Notes: generated by a model not told the origin, from the sequence alone. Numbered from the stretch's first letter, positions 24,940 to 32,340 are shown. The stretch: DNA of 41,535 bases from Ruminococcaceae bacterium UBA6845 (GCA_002449395.1 DKDP01000009.1:1-41535); one strand, 5' to 3'. Translations and numbers: made by a program.

Positions 24940-26345
24940 TGAAAAAAATTCCTTTAAAAATTAAAATCACCCTTTGGTTTGCAACAATCCTCATTTTCCT
25001 TGTATCCCTTTCATACATTCTAGTTATTTCGGTCAGCAGCTCGGTTCTTTTGAAAAATCTGAGAAACGATCTTATAATGACGGTTGAGGATAATTTTGAT
25101 GAAATCGAATATTATGACAGTCTCAGCGATGTGCTTGACGACAATGATTCGGATCACTATCTTGCGTACAAGGACGGATTTATTGAAATAGACGATGATT
25201 TCATCGGCAATATGAACGGAATCTACACTGTTATATATGACGAGAACGGAAGCCGGCTTTACGGAACCGACCCGACCGAAAAGAGGGCGGACAGTGAGAA
25301 TTTCAGCGATAAAAAGCTCAGAACCGTTCGGCTCGGCGGGAAAGAATACTATATCTATGACCGACACCTTACCAACAAGGGCGTTGAGAATATGTGGATT
25401 CGTGGAATCGTCAGCCACGAAAAGGCTGACGAGCCGATTTCCGATGTCGCAAGGCGGTCAATGATCGCTCTCGTTGCTCTCGTTATTCTCGGAATCGGCG
25501 GCGGATATATTATCGCTATGAAGTCGCTTAAACCGATCAAAGACATTGAGGCGGTTGCACGTGATATTTCACAAAGCGGCGATCTGAAAAAGAGAATAAA
25601 ACTTGACAAGGGCGACAAGGAGCTGTATAGCCTTGCCGAAACCTTTGACGGGATGTTTGATAAGCTGGAAAGGTCATTCGAAAGCGAAAAGCAGTTTACA
25701 AACGATGTTTCTCACGAGCTGAGGACGCCTATGGCGGTTATAATGGCTCAATGCGATTATGCGCTGAGCGAAGAAATGACCCTTGAAGAATATAAGGAGT
25801 CAATTGAGCTGATACGCCGACAGGGAAGTAAAATGTCAAAGATGATTACACAGATGCTTGATTTTTCAAGGATTGAGCGCAGAAGCGAGAAATATCCGAC
25901 GGAAAAAACGGACTTTTCGGAAATTGTCAGGAGTATTTGTGACGATCTTTCACTTATAAAAATGAAAAACATCGTAACCGAATGTGAGACAGAGCCCTAT
26001 ATATATGTAAACGGAAACTATATGCTTTTGACGAGGCTTGTTACTAATCTTGTTTCCAATGCTTACAGATACGGAGTTGAAAACGGCAAAACCGTTGTCA
26101 GCTTACACCGTGACGGAGATTTTGCGGTGCTGAGCGTAAAGGACAACGGAATCGGAATAAAAAAGGATGATCTTGAAAAGATTTTCCACAGATTCTATCA
26201 GGCTGACCCGTCACACAGCGACGGCGGAACGGGTCTCGGACTTTCAATGGTGAAAGAGATTGCCGCTTTCCATCACGGCACCGTAACCGTGAACAGCGAA
26301 CCCGGGCACGGCAGCGAGTTCATTGTCCGCATCCCAACGGTGTAA
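24936..26345 (+). CDS. Sensor histidine kinase
   Basis: 469 residues. Two transmembrane segments (about 12-34 and 177-197) flank an external sensor of about 140 residues rich in acidic residues (YDSLSDVLDDNDSDHY). HAMP follows (MKSLKPIKDIEAVARDISQ), then HisKA with the phospho-His in DVSHELRTPMAV and a HATPase domain with NLVSNAYRYG, DNGIGI and GGTGLGLSMV. It pairs with the response regulator through a four-base overlap. An acidic sensor suggests cation or cationic peptide sensing, but this is a guess. Confidence 0.95.
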   Translation: MMKKIPLKIKITLWFATILIFLVSLSYILVISVSSSVLLKNLRNDLIMTVEDNFDEIEYYDSLSDVLDDNDSDHYLAYKDGFIEIDDDFIGNMNGIYTVIYDENGSRLYGTDPTEKRADSENFSDKKLRTVRLGGKEYYIYDRHLTNKGVENMWIRGIVSHEKADEPISDVARRSMIALVALVILGIGGGYIIAMKSLKPIKDIEAVARDISQSGDLKKRIKLDKGDKELYSLAETFDGMFDKLERSFESEKQFTNDVSHELRTPMAVIMAQCDYALSEEMTLEEYKESIELIRRQGSKMSKMITQMLDFSRIERRSEKYPTEKTDFSEIVRSICDDLSLIKMKNIVTECETEPYIYVNGNYMLLTRLVTNLVSNAYRYGVENGKTVVSLHRDGDFAVLSVKDNGIGIKKDDLEKIFHRFYQADPSHSDGGTGLGLSMVKEIAAFHHGTVTVNSEPGHGSEFIVRIPTV

Positions 26346-26411
26346 AGTTTAATCGCACCCGCACGAACGGTATTGATGAAACCTGAACCGTGTGGTACGA
26401 TAATTATGAAA

Positions 26412-26442
26412 AAGCCTCTCCTGAAAATCGGGAGAGGTTTTT
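26412..26442. terminator. Bidirectional terminator
   Basis: CCTCTCC (26415-26421) pairs with GGAGAGG (26431-26437) with T runs on both sides. It ends the kinase operon (plus) and bofA (minus). Confidence 0.85.
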
Positions 26443-26443
26443 G

Positions 26444-26695
26444 CTATATTATGAGGTTTAAGACGAGCATTGAAATGCAGGCGGGAATGCCGAGGCAGAC
26501 GGAGGCGGCAACGGTATACCAATTGATTGCCACGGTTACTCCGGTCAGAAGTCCGAGAGCGTTGACAGCAAGGAGAGAGGCGAGTCCCTGAAACGCCGAG
26601 ATAAACAGGCATTTAAAGAAATGACCTTTTTTCAGCATCACGAATATCGGGATGAGCAATAAAAGACAGACGGCGGCTGTGACGGCATATTTCAT
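26444..26695 (-). CDS. bofA: BofA-like pro-sigma-K processing inhibitor
   Basis: 83 residues, three hydrophobic stretches. The second half GLASLLAVNALGLLTGVTVAIN and LGIPACISMLVLNLII follows the BofA pattern (aliphatic stretch, N-xxG, then a Gly-Ile-Pro-rich hydrophobic C-terminus). BofA sits in the outer forespore membrane and restrains the SpoIVFB protease in spore formers. The upstream gene is a YaaL homologue overlapping by four bases, as in the Bacillus recR-yaaL-bofA cluster, which supports the call. It implies at least an ancestral sporulation programme. Confidence 0.75.
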   Translation of the reverse strand: MKYAVTAAVCLLLLIPIFVMLKKGHFFKCLFISAFQGLASLLAVNALGLLTGVTVAINWYTVAASVCLGIPACISMLVLNLII

Positions 26696-26934
26696 TTTGT
26701 GTTACCGTACTCTCCGCAAAGCCTTTCCAGCTTCGCTTTTTTTATCAGGAAGCTGTATTGCGCTTCCAGCTCTTTCATTCGATATATCAAAGCCTCGATT
26801 ATCAGCGGATCGGTTGCTTCATTGAAACGGGCATATGTGCCCTTGAGCTGGAGCTTTATGTATTCCGCCGTTTCTGCAAGGTCATTGTCGTAATTATAAA
26901 CTCTGTCTGTATCTGAAAAAATATCAAGGATCAT
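26692..26934 (-). CDS. yaaL: YaaL-like protein (DUF2508)
   Basis: 80 residues, charged and helical: LAETAEYIKLQLKGTYARF, EATDPLIIEALIYRMKELEA. The size and the 'D-P-x-L-I-E-A-x-Y-x-M-x-E' pattern match DUF2508/YaaL. It overlaps bofA by four bases. recR, the usual upstream gene, is absent; a flavoprotein gene diverges instead. Molecular function is unknown in all organisms. Confidence 0.75.
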   Translation of the reverse strand: MILDIFSDTDRVYNYDNDLAETAEYIKLQLKGTYARFNEATDPLIIEALIYRMKELEAQYSFLIKKAKLERLCGEYGNTK

Positions 26935-26982
26935 TTTTTATTCCCCCGTTAAAAATATTCGGTTACGGTCAATAAAATCATA

Positions 26983-27011
26983 TTGATAAGACAGGCAAAA
27001 TATGATAAAAT
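26983..27011 (+). promoter_or_regulatory. Promoter of the flavoprotein-GHL10 operon
   Basis: TTGATA (26983-26988), a 17-base spacer, and TAAAAT (27006-27011). Confidence 0.75.
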
Positions 27012-27040
27012 AAAGCATAAATTTTTACGGAGACGGTGTT

Positions 27041-28228
27041 ATGATTTATGACATTATGATTGTCGGCTGCGGAGCCTCGGGTCTTGCGGCGGCAGTAGGG
27101 GCAAAGCGTGCAAACGGAAAACTGAATGTTGCCGCTGTTGAGGCACTGCCGAGAGTCGGCAAGAAAATACTTGCCACGGGTAACGGCAGATGCAACCTTA
27201 CTAATGTCAATGCCGAACCGTCGGTATACAGAAACGGAGATTTTGCAGGCTATGCTTTTAATGAATTTTCTCCGAAAAGGGTTATTGATTTTTTCAAATC
27301 AATCGGTTTGATGTGCGTCAGCGACTCGGAGGGCAGGGTGTATCCGATGAGCAACACCGCCGCATCCGTTCTCGACGCTCTCAGATTTGAGGCCGAGAGG
27401 CTCGGTGTGAATTTCATATGCGAAAATCACATTGACTGCATAAAAAAGAAAAATGGTTTATTCTCCGTGGGTGAAAACACCGCAAGGAAAGTTATTATCT
27501 GTACGGGCGGGTGTGCATCTCCGTCGCAAGGCTCGGACGGAAGCGGTTTCGGACTTCTTAAATCCCTCGGACACAGGATCACCGATATTCACCCCGGACT
27601 TGTTCAATTAACCGTTGAGGAAAATACAAAGCCGATCAAAGGAATACGTGCAAAAGCAAATGTTATTCTGAAAGCCGGGGAGAAAAGAATCGACAAATCA
27701 AACGGCGAGGTACTCTTTACCGATTACGGACTTTCGGGCATTTCGATTATGGATATCAGCCGCAGTGTCGCAAACGGAAAATATGATTGTTCCGTTGATG
27801 TTCTTCCGTCTTGCACATTCGGCAAAGCTGTTGAATTTCTGAAATCAATGAGCGGTGAAATGCCCGTGGAAAATGCTTTGGCAGGTATGATGCCGAGAAA
27901 GCTCGGACAGTATATCCTCAAGCGTGTCGGGATAAACAGCGGCGCCGAGGTCGGAAAACTTAATGAGAAAACGATTGAAAAAATAATCGGAACGGCAAAA
28001 AATCTGATATTTACGGTTAACGGGACAATGGGCTTTAAAAATGCGCAGATCACGGTCGGCGGAGCCGAGGTAAACGAGTTCAATCCGAAAACAATGGAGT
28101 CGAGACTCGTGAGCGGTCTTTATTGCGCGGGTGAAATCTTAAATGTTGACTCCGTATGCGGCGGGTTTAATCTCCAGTGGGCGTGGGCAAGCGGTTTGCT
28201 TGCAGGCCGCAGTGCCGCCGCTGAATGA
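27041..28228 (+). CDS. BaiN/YhiN-type (HI0933-like) FAD-dependent oxidoreductase
   Basis: 395 residues. N-terminal FAD motif IVGCGASGLAAAVGAKR, then the family-specific GKKILATGNGRCNLTN near residue 47-60, and C-terminal GLYCAGEILNVDSVCGGFNLQWAWASG. Length equals the family (390-420). In gut Clostridia one member (BaiN) acts in bile acid 7-dehydroxylation, but most homologues have no assigned substrate, so only the fold is claimed. A GHL10 lipoprotein gene follows 15 bases downstream, likely in one operon. Confidence 0.9.
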   Translation: MIYDIMIVGCGASGLAAAVGAKRANGKLNVAAVEALPRVGKKILATGNGRCNLTNVNAEPSVYRNGDFAGYAFNEFSPKRVIDFFKSIGLMCVSDSEGRVYPMSNTAASVLDALRFEAERLGVNFICENHIDCIKKKNGLFSVGENTARKVIICTGGCASPSQGSDGSGFGLLKSLGHRITDIHPGLVQLTVEENTKPIKGIRAKANVILKAGEKRIDKSNGEVLFTDYGLSGISIMDISRSVANGKYDCSVDVLPSCTFGKAVEFLKSMSGEMPVENALAGMMPRKLGQYILKRVGINSGAEVGKLNEKTIEKIIGTAKNLIFTVNGTMGFKNAQITVGGAEVNEFNPKTMESRLVSGLYCAGEILNVDSVCGGFNLQWAWASGLLAGRSAAAE

Positions 28229-28243
28229 AATTGAGAGGTAATT

Positions 28244-29455
28244 ATGAAACGGGTATTTTGTCTTTTATTGGCGATGCTGCTGCTTTGCTCGTGCAGTATT
28301 GTCGGCAAACCTAAAAATAAGAAAAGCAACGGCAAAGAAATTTCCGCTGTATGGATATCATATACCGAGCTTTCGATGATAGATGAGGACGGCGGCGACG
28401 AAGCCTCGTTCAGAGAAAAAATTTCAACGATGTTTGATAGGTGCGAGGAGCTCGGAATCAATACTGTTTTTGCACAGGTTCGTCCGTTCTGCGATGCGAT
28501 GTATCCGTCGGAGATTTTCCCGTGGTCAAAATATCTGACGGGCTATCAGGGTGATCCCGTGTACTATGATCCGCTTGAAATTATGGTTGACGAGGCTCAC
28601 GAGAGGGGAATGGGACTGCACGCATGGATCAATCCTTTCAGGGTTTCGTTCGACACGGATTTGGATAAGCTGAGCAAGAAGAACCCGGCAAAAATCCTTC
28701 TCTCAGATGAAAAGACCAAGGATCGGGTTGTCACCGCCGACGGCGGACTTTATCTCAGCCCTGCGTCAACAGAGAATCATAAGCTGATTGTTGACGGCGT
28801 TCGTGAAATAATCAGAAATTACGAGGTTGACGGAATACATATCGACGATTATTTCTATCCGTCGACAGACGAAAGCGTCGATAAAGTATATTATGACCGG
28901 TATAAAAAGAGCGGCGGTAAGCTCTTCCACGATAAATGGAGACTTGAGGTAATCTCATCGTTTGTTTCGCAGATGTATACTGCGATCAAGAGTGAGAGAT
29001 CCGACTGCGTTTTTTCAATCAGTCCTGCCGGTAATATCACGAACAATTACGAGGAAGAGTATGCTGATGTTGAGCGCTGGTGCTCGGAAAAAGGCTATTG
29101 TGACTGGATAATTCCACAGCTGTATTACGGCTTTGAAAATGAGGTTTTACCGTTTGACAAGGCGTGCGATAACTGGTCGAAGCTCGACACGGACGGTACT
29201 GTCCGTATGATTTACGGCATAGCGGCTTACAAGGTGAACGACAGCGACGAGGAGTTTGACGCAGGAAAGGGTATAATTGAAAAAGAAATATCCGTCGCAA
29301 AGGAAACGGATAATTACGGCGGAATTGCGTTCTTCTCCTACTCGGCACTGGCTGATCCCGAGCGTGAGGATGAATTTAAAAACATCAAGTCATCTGTTTT
29401 CACGAATTTTGCGTCTGAGGAAGAAGGACAGCAGAGTAGCGGGGATGCAGAGTAA
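28244..29455 (+). CDS. GHL10-family (DUF187) glycoside hydrolase-like lipoprotein
   Basis: 403 residues. A lipoprotein signal MKRVFCLLLAMLLLCSCS with lipobox LCSC (Cys17 or so). The catalytic-like TIM-barrel region starts ISAVWISYTELSM and contains INTVFAQVRPFCDAMYPS, GMGLHAWINPFRVS, DGIHIDDYFYPS and CDWIIPQLYYGFE, all typical of GHL10/YngK-type proteins. Family members are thought to act on wall glycans or other polysaccharides; the substrate is not established. The last 66 bases overlap, tail to tail, the convergent membrane protein gene. Confidence 0.9.
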   Translation: MKRVFCLLLAMLLLCSCSIVGKPKNKKSNGKEISAVWISYTELSMIDEDGGDEASFREKISTMFDRCEELGINTVFAQVRPFCDAMYPSEIFPWSKYLTGYQGDPVYYDPLEIMVDEAHERGMGLHAWINPFRVSFDTDLDKLSKKNPAKILLSDEKTKDRVVTADGGLYLSPASTENHKLIVDGVREIIRNYEVDGIHIDDYFYPSTDESVDKVYYDRYKKSGGKLFHDKWRLEVISSFVSQMYTAIKSERSDCVFSISPAGNITNNYEEEYADVERWCSEKGYCDWIIPQLYYGFENEVLPFDKACDNWSKLDTDGTVRMIYGIAAYKVNDSDEEFDAGKGIIEKEISVAKETDNYGGIAFFSYSALADPEREDEFKNIKSSVFTNFASEEEGQQSSGDAE

Positions 29456-29782
29456 AAACCACAGCACGGAAAAAAGAGGGCAGATCTGACCGAGAACGTT
29501 ATATTTTTCCTCGGAGTAATCCCAGACCTGCATATGAAACCCACGGTTGACAATGCAGCCGACGATAAATTCAAGCGCTGTTATTATTGCACTTCCGGCA
29601 AGGCAACGGACAATTAAACTGCGTGTTTTGATTTTTATGTTCGTTATATAAATAATCAGCAGGGCGGCGCCTCCCGTAATTGTCATTGTCCAATGGGTGA
29701 AGCCACGGAAAATGACTTCGATAAGGCTGTAAATAATTCCGCCGAATGAAAAAACAATCAAATATTCTTTTAGCTTATCCAT
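29390..29782 (-). CDS. CmpB-like putative ABC-transporter type IV membrane protein
   Basis: 130 residues, four hydrophobic segments. The C-terminal motif VWDYSEEKYNVLGQICPLFSVLWFL is the hallmark of the CmpB-like family (PF06541, annotated as a putative ABC transporter), where 'W-D-Y-S ... N-G-x-I-C' recurs. AGGTGATATT precedes the ATG. The end overlaps the GHL10 gene by 66 bases. No ATPase gene is nearby, so transport is uncertain. Confidence 0.8.
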   Translation of the reverse strand: MDKLKEYLIVFSFGGIIYSLIEVIFRGFTHWTMTITGGAALLIIYITNIKIKTRSLIVRCLAGSAIITALEFIVGCIVNRGFHMQVWDYSEEKYNVLGQICPLFSVLWFLLCIPATLLSFFLRRKIRENR

Positions 29783-29809
29783 AATATCACCTATATTATG
29801 ATAACCTTA

Positions 29810-29845
29810 AAAAACAAAAAGAAGCGCCTTATTTTCAGGTGCTTC
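29810..29845 (-). terminator. Intrinsic terminator of the beta-propeller-like gene
   Basis: GAAGCGCCT (29821-29829) pairs with AGGTGCTTC (29837-29845) and is followed on the minus strand by a T-rich run. A second, stronger hairpin lacking a T run (29864-29872 with 29886-29894) lies between it and the stop codon. Confidence 0.75.
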
Positions 29846-29906
29846 TTACCAAAGGAAATAACTATCCGCCGATGAATTTTTACCGTCGGCGGATTTGTGC
29901 TTTATT

Positions 29907-30593
29907 TTATTTGTCTCGCTCCTCAAGGCAGTAGACGCCCGATTCGAGGACTACATATTCAAAAAATCCGACCTTAAAGTATTTCTTTAAGGGCTCTTTA
30001 AACTTCATATAGTCGTTGACCGAGTAGTCCTTGAGACTGATTGTCCGTATCTCGTTCGTTGCCTCGTTACAGACGAACAGCTTGTCCTTGTTTTTGAACA
30101 CGTTAACGGGACGCCTGAATGCGACCGATGCGCCTCCGCCGATTCTCAGAAGGACTCTCTTTTCAATCGGGGAGAATTTGACAATTGAATTTCTGTCCGG
30201 AACAACGCACCAGAAGCAGTTGCCGTCAAGCGCAAGGCTTCTGATTGGGCAGTTCTGATAGACCAGCTTTTCCTGCATAGCAATTTTGCCGTTTGAATCG
30301 AAAATGTTCATATTTCCGTCGTCAAACAGCGTTACAACGCCGTTACTTTTGAGAACGGCTGAATCACAGGCTATGTAGTTTCCGAGCTTTTTGGCAATTT
30401 CACGGTACTGAAGTCCGAACTTTGCCTCAAGATATGTTTTTATTTTAACCGGCAGCGTTCTGTCGCCGTCCTGATCATATACATAAAAAGCGACTGTATC
30501 CTGACCGTTTTGAAGTCGGGTCTTTTGTGCATAGATAAATCCGACCTCCAACGGAATTATGTCAAGCACATTCGCTCTGACAACTCTTATCAA
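29907..30593 (-). CDS. Hypothetical protein with beta-propeller-like repeats
   Basis: 228 residues, no signal peptide. Recurring short strands such as CDSAVLKSNGVVTLFDDGN, IRSLALDGNCFWCVVPDRNSIV and KDKLFVCNEATNEIRTISL look like beta-propeller or WD-like blades. I cannot assign a family. It lies on the minus strand downstream of the 6S RNA candidate, with its own hairpin terminator beyond the stop. Its function is unknown. Confidence 0.7.
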   Translation of the reverse strand: MIRVVRANVLDIIPLEVGFIYAQKTRLQNGQDTVAFYVYDQDGDRTLPVKIKTYLEAKFGLQYREIAKKLGNYIACDSAVLKSNGVVTLFDDGNMNIFDSNGKIAMQEKLVYQNCPIRSLALDGNCFWCVVPDRNSIVKFSPIEKRVLLRIGGGASVAFRRPVNVFKNKDKLFVCNEATNEIRTISLKDYSVNDYMKFKEPLKKYFKVGFFEYVVLESGVYCLEERDK

Positions 30594-30640
30594 TTAAATC
30601 ACCTTTGTTTTTATGCAATACCGCACAAATGCGGTGCACA

Positions 30641-30836
30641 TCTTACTTGGACCCCGCCAAGCCGGATACGGCCGATAGTAACCTGCGGTTAAAGCAGGTG
30701 GGTGCCTCCCGCACAGTTCTCGCTCCCAACGTCCGGCAAAAGCCGGGAGGTCTGCAATCCGTGTACGGAGCCGGGCTCCCTTAGATAAAATTGTAGGGTT
30801 AATATGGGCCGTAAGTTATCGCACAAGGCAGGGCTT
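30641..30836 (-). ncRNA. ssrS: 6S RNA candidate
   Basis: On the minus strand the 5' segment CCCTGCC (30826-30832) pairs with GGCGGGG (30652-30658) and TTACGGCC pairs with GGCCGTA, giving the long closing stem of 6S RNA. The 3' arm of the bubble reads GCACCCACCTGC, a short loop, then GCAGGTTAC, matching the conserved 3' bubble hairpin of 6S (compare CACCTTGAACC...AAGGGTTAC in E. coli). A -10 box TATAAG (30842-30847) overlaps the DUF1292 stop codon, 6-7 bases ahead of the inferred start. A hairpin (30621-30634) lies beyond the 3' end. 6S traps RNA polymerase holoenzyme. Ends are approximate. Confidence 0.75.
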
Positions 30837-30849
30837 TGTTGCTTATAAA

Positions 30850-31152
30850 TTATTCCTCTTCATCATCGGAGAAAAGATCGGAAAGTCTTTCTTCAAAAAT
30901 CTTTTGTACTTCGTCAAACTCTTTTGCGTCCTCGATCGGGCAAAGATATGTGTCTCCGTTTGCCTCTTCCTCAACCTTGAGAAGAATTATCTCACCGTCA
31001 TCCTCGAGGATGTCCTCTGCGTCGTCATAGACGGGGAGGAGCGCAACGTAACGTGCATCGTCGGTTTCAATTCTGTCAAGCTCTTCAAAGATATGTTCTT
31101 CTCCGTTTTCGTCAACTACGCTGACGATATCGGGATCGTATTCCTTAGCCAT
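30850..31152 (-). CDS. DUF1292 (YrzB-like) protein
   Basis: 100 residues, very acidic. DIVSVVDENGEEHIFEELDRI, YVALLPVYDDA and EIILLKVEEEANGDTYLCPIED are the conserved core of DUF1292; the C-terminus ends in an acidic tail SDDEEE. In many Clostridia it follows ruvX, but here it stands alone with its own promoter (31186-31214). The 6S RNA candidate starts 13 bases after its stop. The function of DUF1292 is unknown. A strong promoter for the tandem-motif region diverges from it. Confidence 0.9.
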   Translation of the reverse strand: MAKEYDPDIVSVVDENGEEHIFEELDRIETDDARYVALLPVYDDAEDILEDDGEIILLKVEEEANGDTYLCPIEDAKEFDEVQKIFEERLSDLFSDDEEE

Positions 31153-31185
31153 TTTTCTTCCTCCGTGATCTTTTCATATAAATAT

Positions 31186-31214
31186 ATTTTAACCGCATTT
31201 TAGTTAATAGTCAA
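31186..31214 (-). promoter_or_regulatory. Promoter of the DUF1292 gene
   Basis: Minus strand TTGACT (31209-31214), a 17-base spacer, and TAAAAT (31186-31191). Confidence 0.8.
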
Positions 31215-31272
31215 GTGAAAATGCAATTAAGTCATTTTTTATAAAAATTTTCAAGATTTTTCAAAAAAACTA

Positions 31273-31301
31273 TTGACAAACCATAAAACCCGTGCTAATA
31301 T
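31273..31301 (+). promoter_or_regulatory. Strong extended -10 promoter of the tandem-motif RNA
   Basis: TTGACA (31273-31278), an exactly 17-base spacer ending in TGC, and TAATAT (31296-31301). It is one of the best promoters in the window, yet no ordinary gene follows for over 1 kb. Confidence 0.88.
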
Positions 31302-31376
31302 ATAGGTGAACAAAGGGAAACAACAAAAATAAACAAACAAAAACCAACAATAGTTTCCCAAATAAAAGAAAGGGAG

Positions 31377-32250
31377 GCGAGTCCAATGAACTCATCAGAT
31401 GAAACACAATTTAATATGGCCGCCATCCGGTACTGTTAAATCTGAAATAAGAGGGCACGACAAAGCCAAATGAATAATTGATAAAGAGTGAAGATTTTAA
31501 ACACCCGGCATCGCGGAGCAGTGGGAACGCCCACATTACATAGAAGGAGAGCGAGAAAGCTCGGGTCACCGTAAAACCAAGGAAAGGTGAGTATCAAGTA
31601 CAGTTAATTGATCCTTCAACAAAGTTTGAAAGAGTGAGTTGAAATGTACAGGTAATAAGAATCCTTCTTAGTATTAAGTAAGAAGAAATTTTAATAAAAT
31701 CTTAATTATGAATCAAATAAATTTGAGAGAGTGAGTAAGATGTTTTATTAAAGCTTCAAAATAACAAAATAACTTATAAAGGCGTGAGTCCGAAGAACAG
31801 TTAATTTATCTCGGAAAACCGAGAAAATATAACAGGTTTAATAACCAAATAAATACAGAAAGCGTGAGTCCAAAGGCATAGATAATTTTTCTTCATCAAT
31901 TAAAATTGAGAGAGTGAGTGCAATGTTTCTTTAAGACTTTAACTCATACAAAATACTTTAAGAAAGCGTGAGTCCAAAGAACAGTTAAAACTTTTCCCAA
32001 TTAACATTGAGAGAGTGAGTTAAGATGTTTTATTAAAGTTTAAGACAAACCTGAATTTATTATGAGAGAGTGAGTCCGATGAAAACGTAAAATTCTTCCG
32101 GTTAATAAATTGAGAGAGTGAGTACGATGTTTCATTAAAACTTTAAACTAAACAAAATTTACTCAGAAGAGAGTGAGTGACAATGTACACTTAATCATAA
32201 CTCATAGTAATATGAAAAGGTGTGAGTCCGAAATTCTGTAAATAACTAAC
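31377..32250 (+). repeat. Array of 14 spaced GTGAGT-core motifs
   Basis: Cores begin at 31377 (GCGAGT), 31488 (GTGAAG), 31587, 31634, 31731, 31784, 31864, 31914, 31968, 32015, 32070, 32118, 32173 and 32222. Flavour A reads TTGAGAGAGTGAGT-n3/4-ATGTTT-nAT-TAA; flavour B reads AAAGCGTGAGTCC-rAAGAACAG-TTAA. From 31587 on, B-to-A distances are 47-50 and A-to-B distances 53-55 bases, apart from two longer gaps (97 and 80). Seven copies carry ATG, two codons and TAA (peptides MYR, MFY, MFL, MFY, MKT, MFH, MYT). Other copies keep the TAA without ATG. Confidence 0.85.
31386..31439 (+). CDS. 17-residue leader-type ORF
   Basis: ATG at 31386 with AAAGGGAGG ending 8 bases upstream, the best ribosome-binding site of the whole array. 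It encodes MNSSDETQFNMAAIRYC and ends TAA. Cys at the end and the position in a long leader-like RNA recall leader peptides, but no regulated gene follows on the plus strand. Translation is plausible and unproven. Confidence 0.5.
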   Translation: MNSSDETQFNMAAIRYC

Positions 32251-32278
32251 AGCGGTCATCAGAAATGGTGACCGCTTT
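32251..32278 (+). terminator. Hairpin closing the tandem-motif RNA
   Basis: AGCGGTCATC (32251-32260) pairs with GGTGACCGCT (32267-32276), ten base pairs with one G-T wobble, followed by only three T. Read-through would stop at the stronger hairpin at 32342-32370. Confidence 0.7.
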
Positions 32279-32340
32279 CATCGTCTATGCTGTTTGCAAA
32301 TTACGGTGTGCATAATGTCAAATAATTGTTACCTGAAAGA

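Larger units (their letters stand above)
31308..32276 (+). ncRNA. Unassigned long transcript with tandem GTGAGT motifs
   Basis: The region between the 31273 promoter and the hairpin at 32251-32276 has no ORF above 17 codons on the plus strand. It opens with a hairpin: GGGAAAC (31315-31321) pairs with GTTTCCC (31353-31359) around an A/C-rich loop. A 17-codon ORF follows. A folded domain (31503-31590) has hairpins GTGGG-AACG-CCCAC (31521-31534) and GAGC-GAGAAA-GCTC (31549-31562), enclosed by ACCCG/CGGGT. The rest is an array of short motifs. Further hairpins occur at 31662-31685 and 31809-31824. No known family (6S, tmRNA, RNase P, OLE, GOLLD, ROOL, riboswitches) fits by eye. Transcription is inferred from promoter and terminator. 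Confidence 0.7.

Noticed and set aside
30594..30840. Riboswitch, tmRNA or RNase P RNA
   Set aside because: No tag-peptide ORF, no RNase P conserved core; the long closing stem and the 3' bubble hairpin on the minus strand fit 6S RNA better.
31377..32250. CRISPR array
   Set aside because: Repeats are only 10-14 bases, degenerate and of two kinds; spacing is about 50 bases with similar rather than unique spacers; no cas genes nearby.
31300..32280. OLE, GOLLD or ROOL RNA
   Set aside because: None of these has a run of spaced GTGAGT motifs with mini-ORFs, and no companion protein or tRNA is next to it; a database search is needed to be certain.
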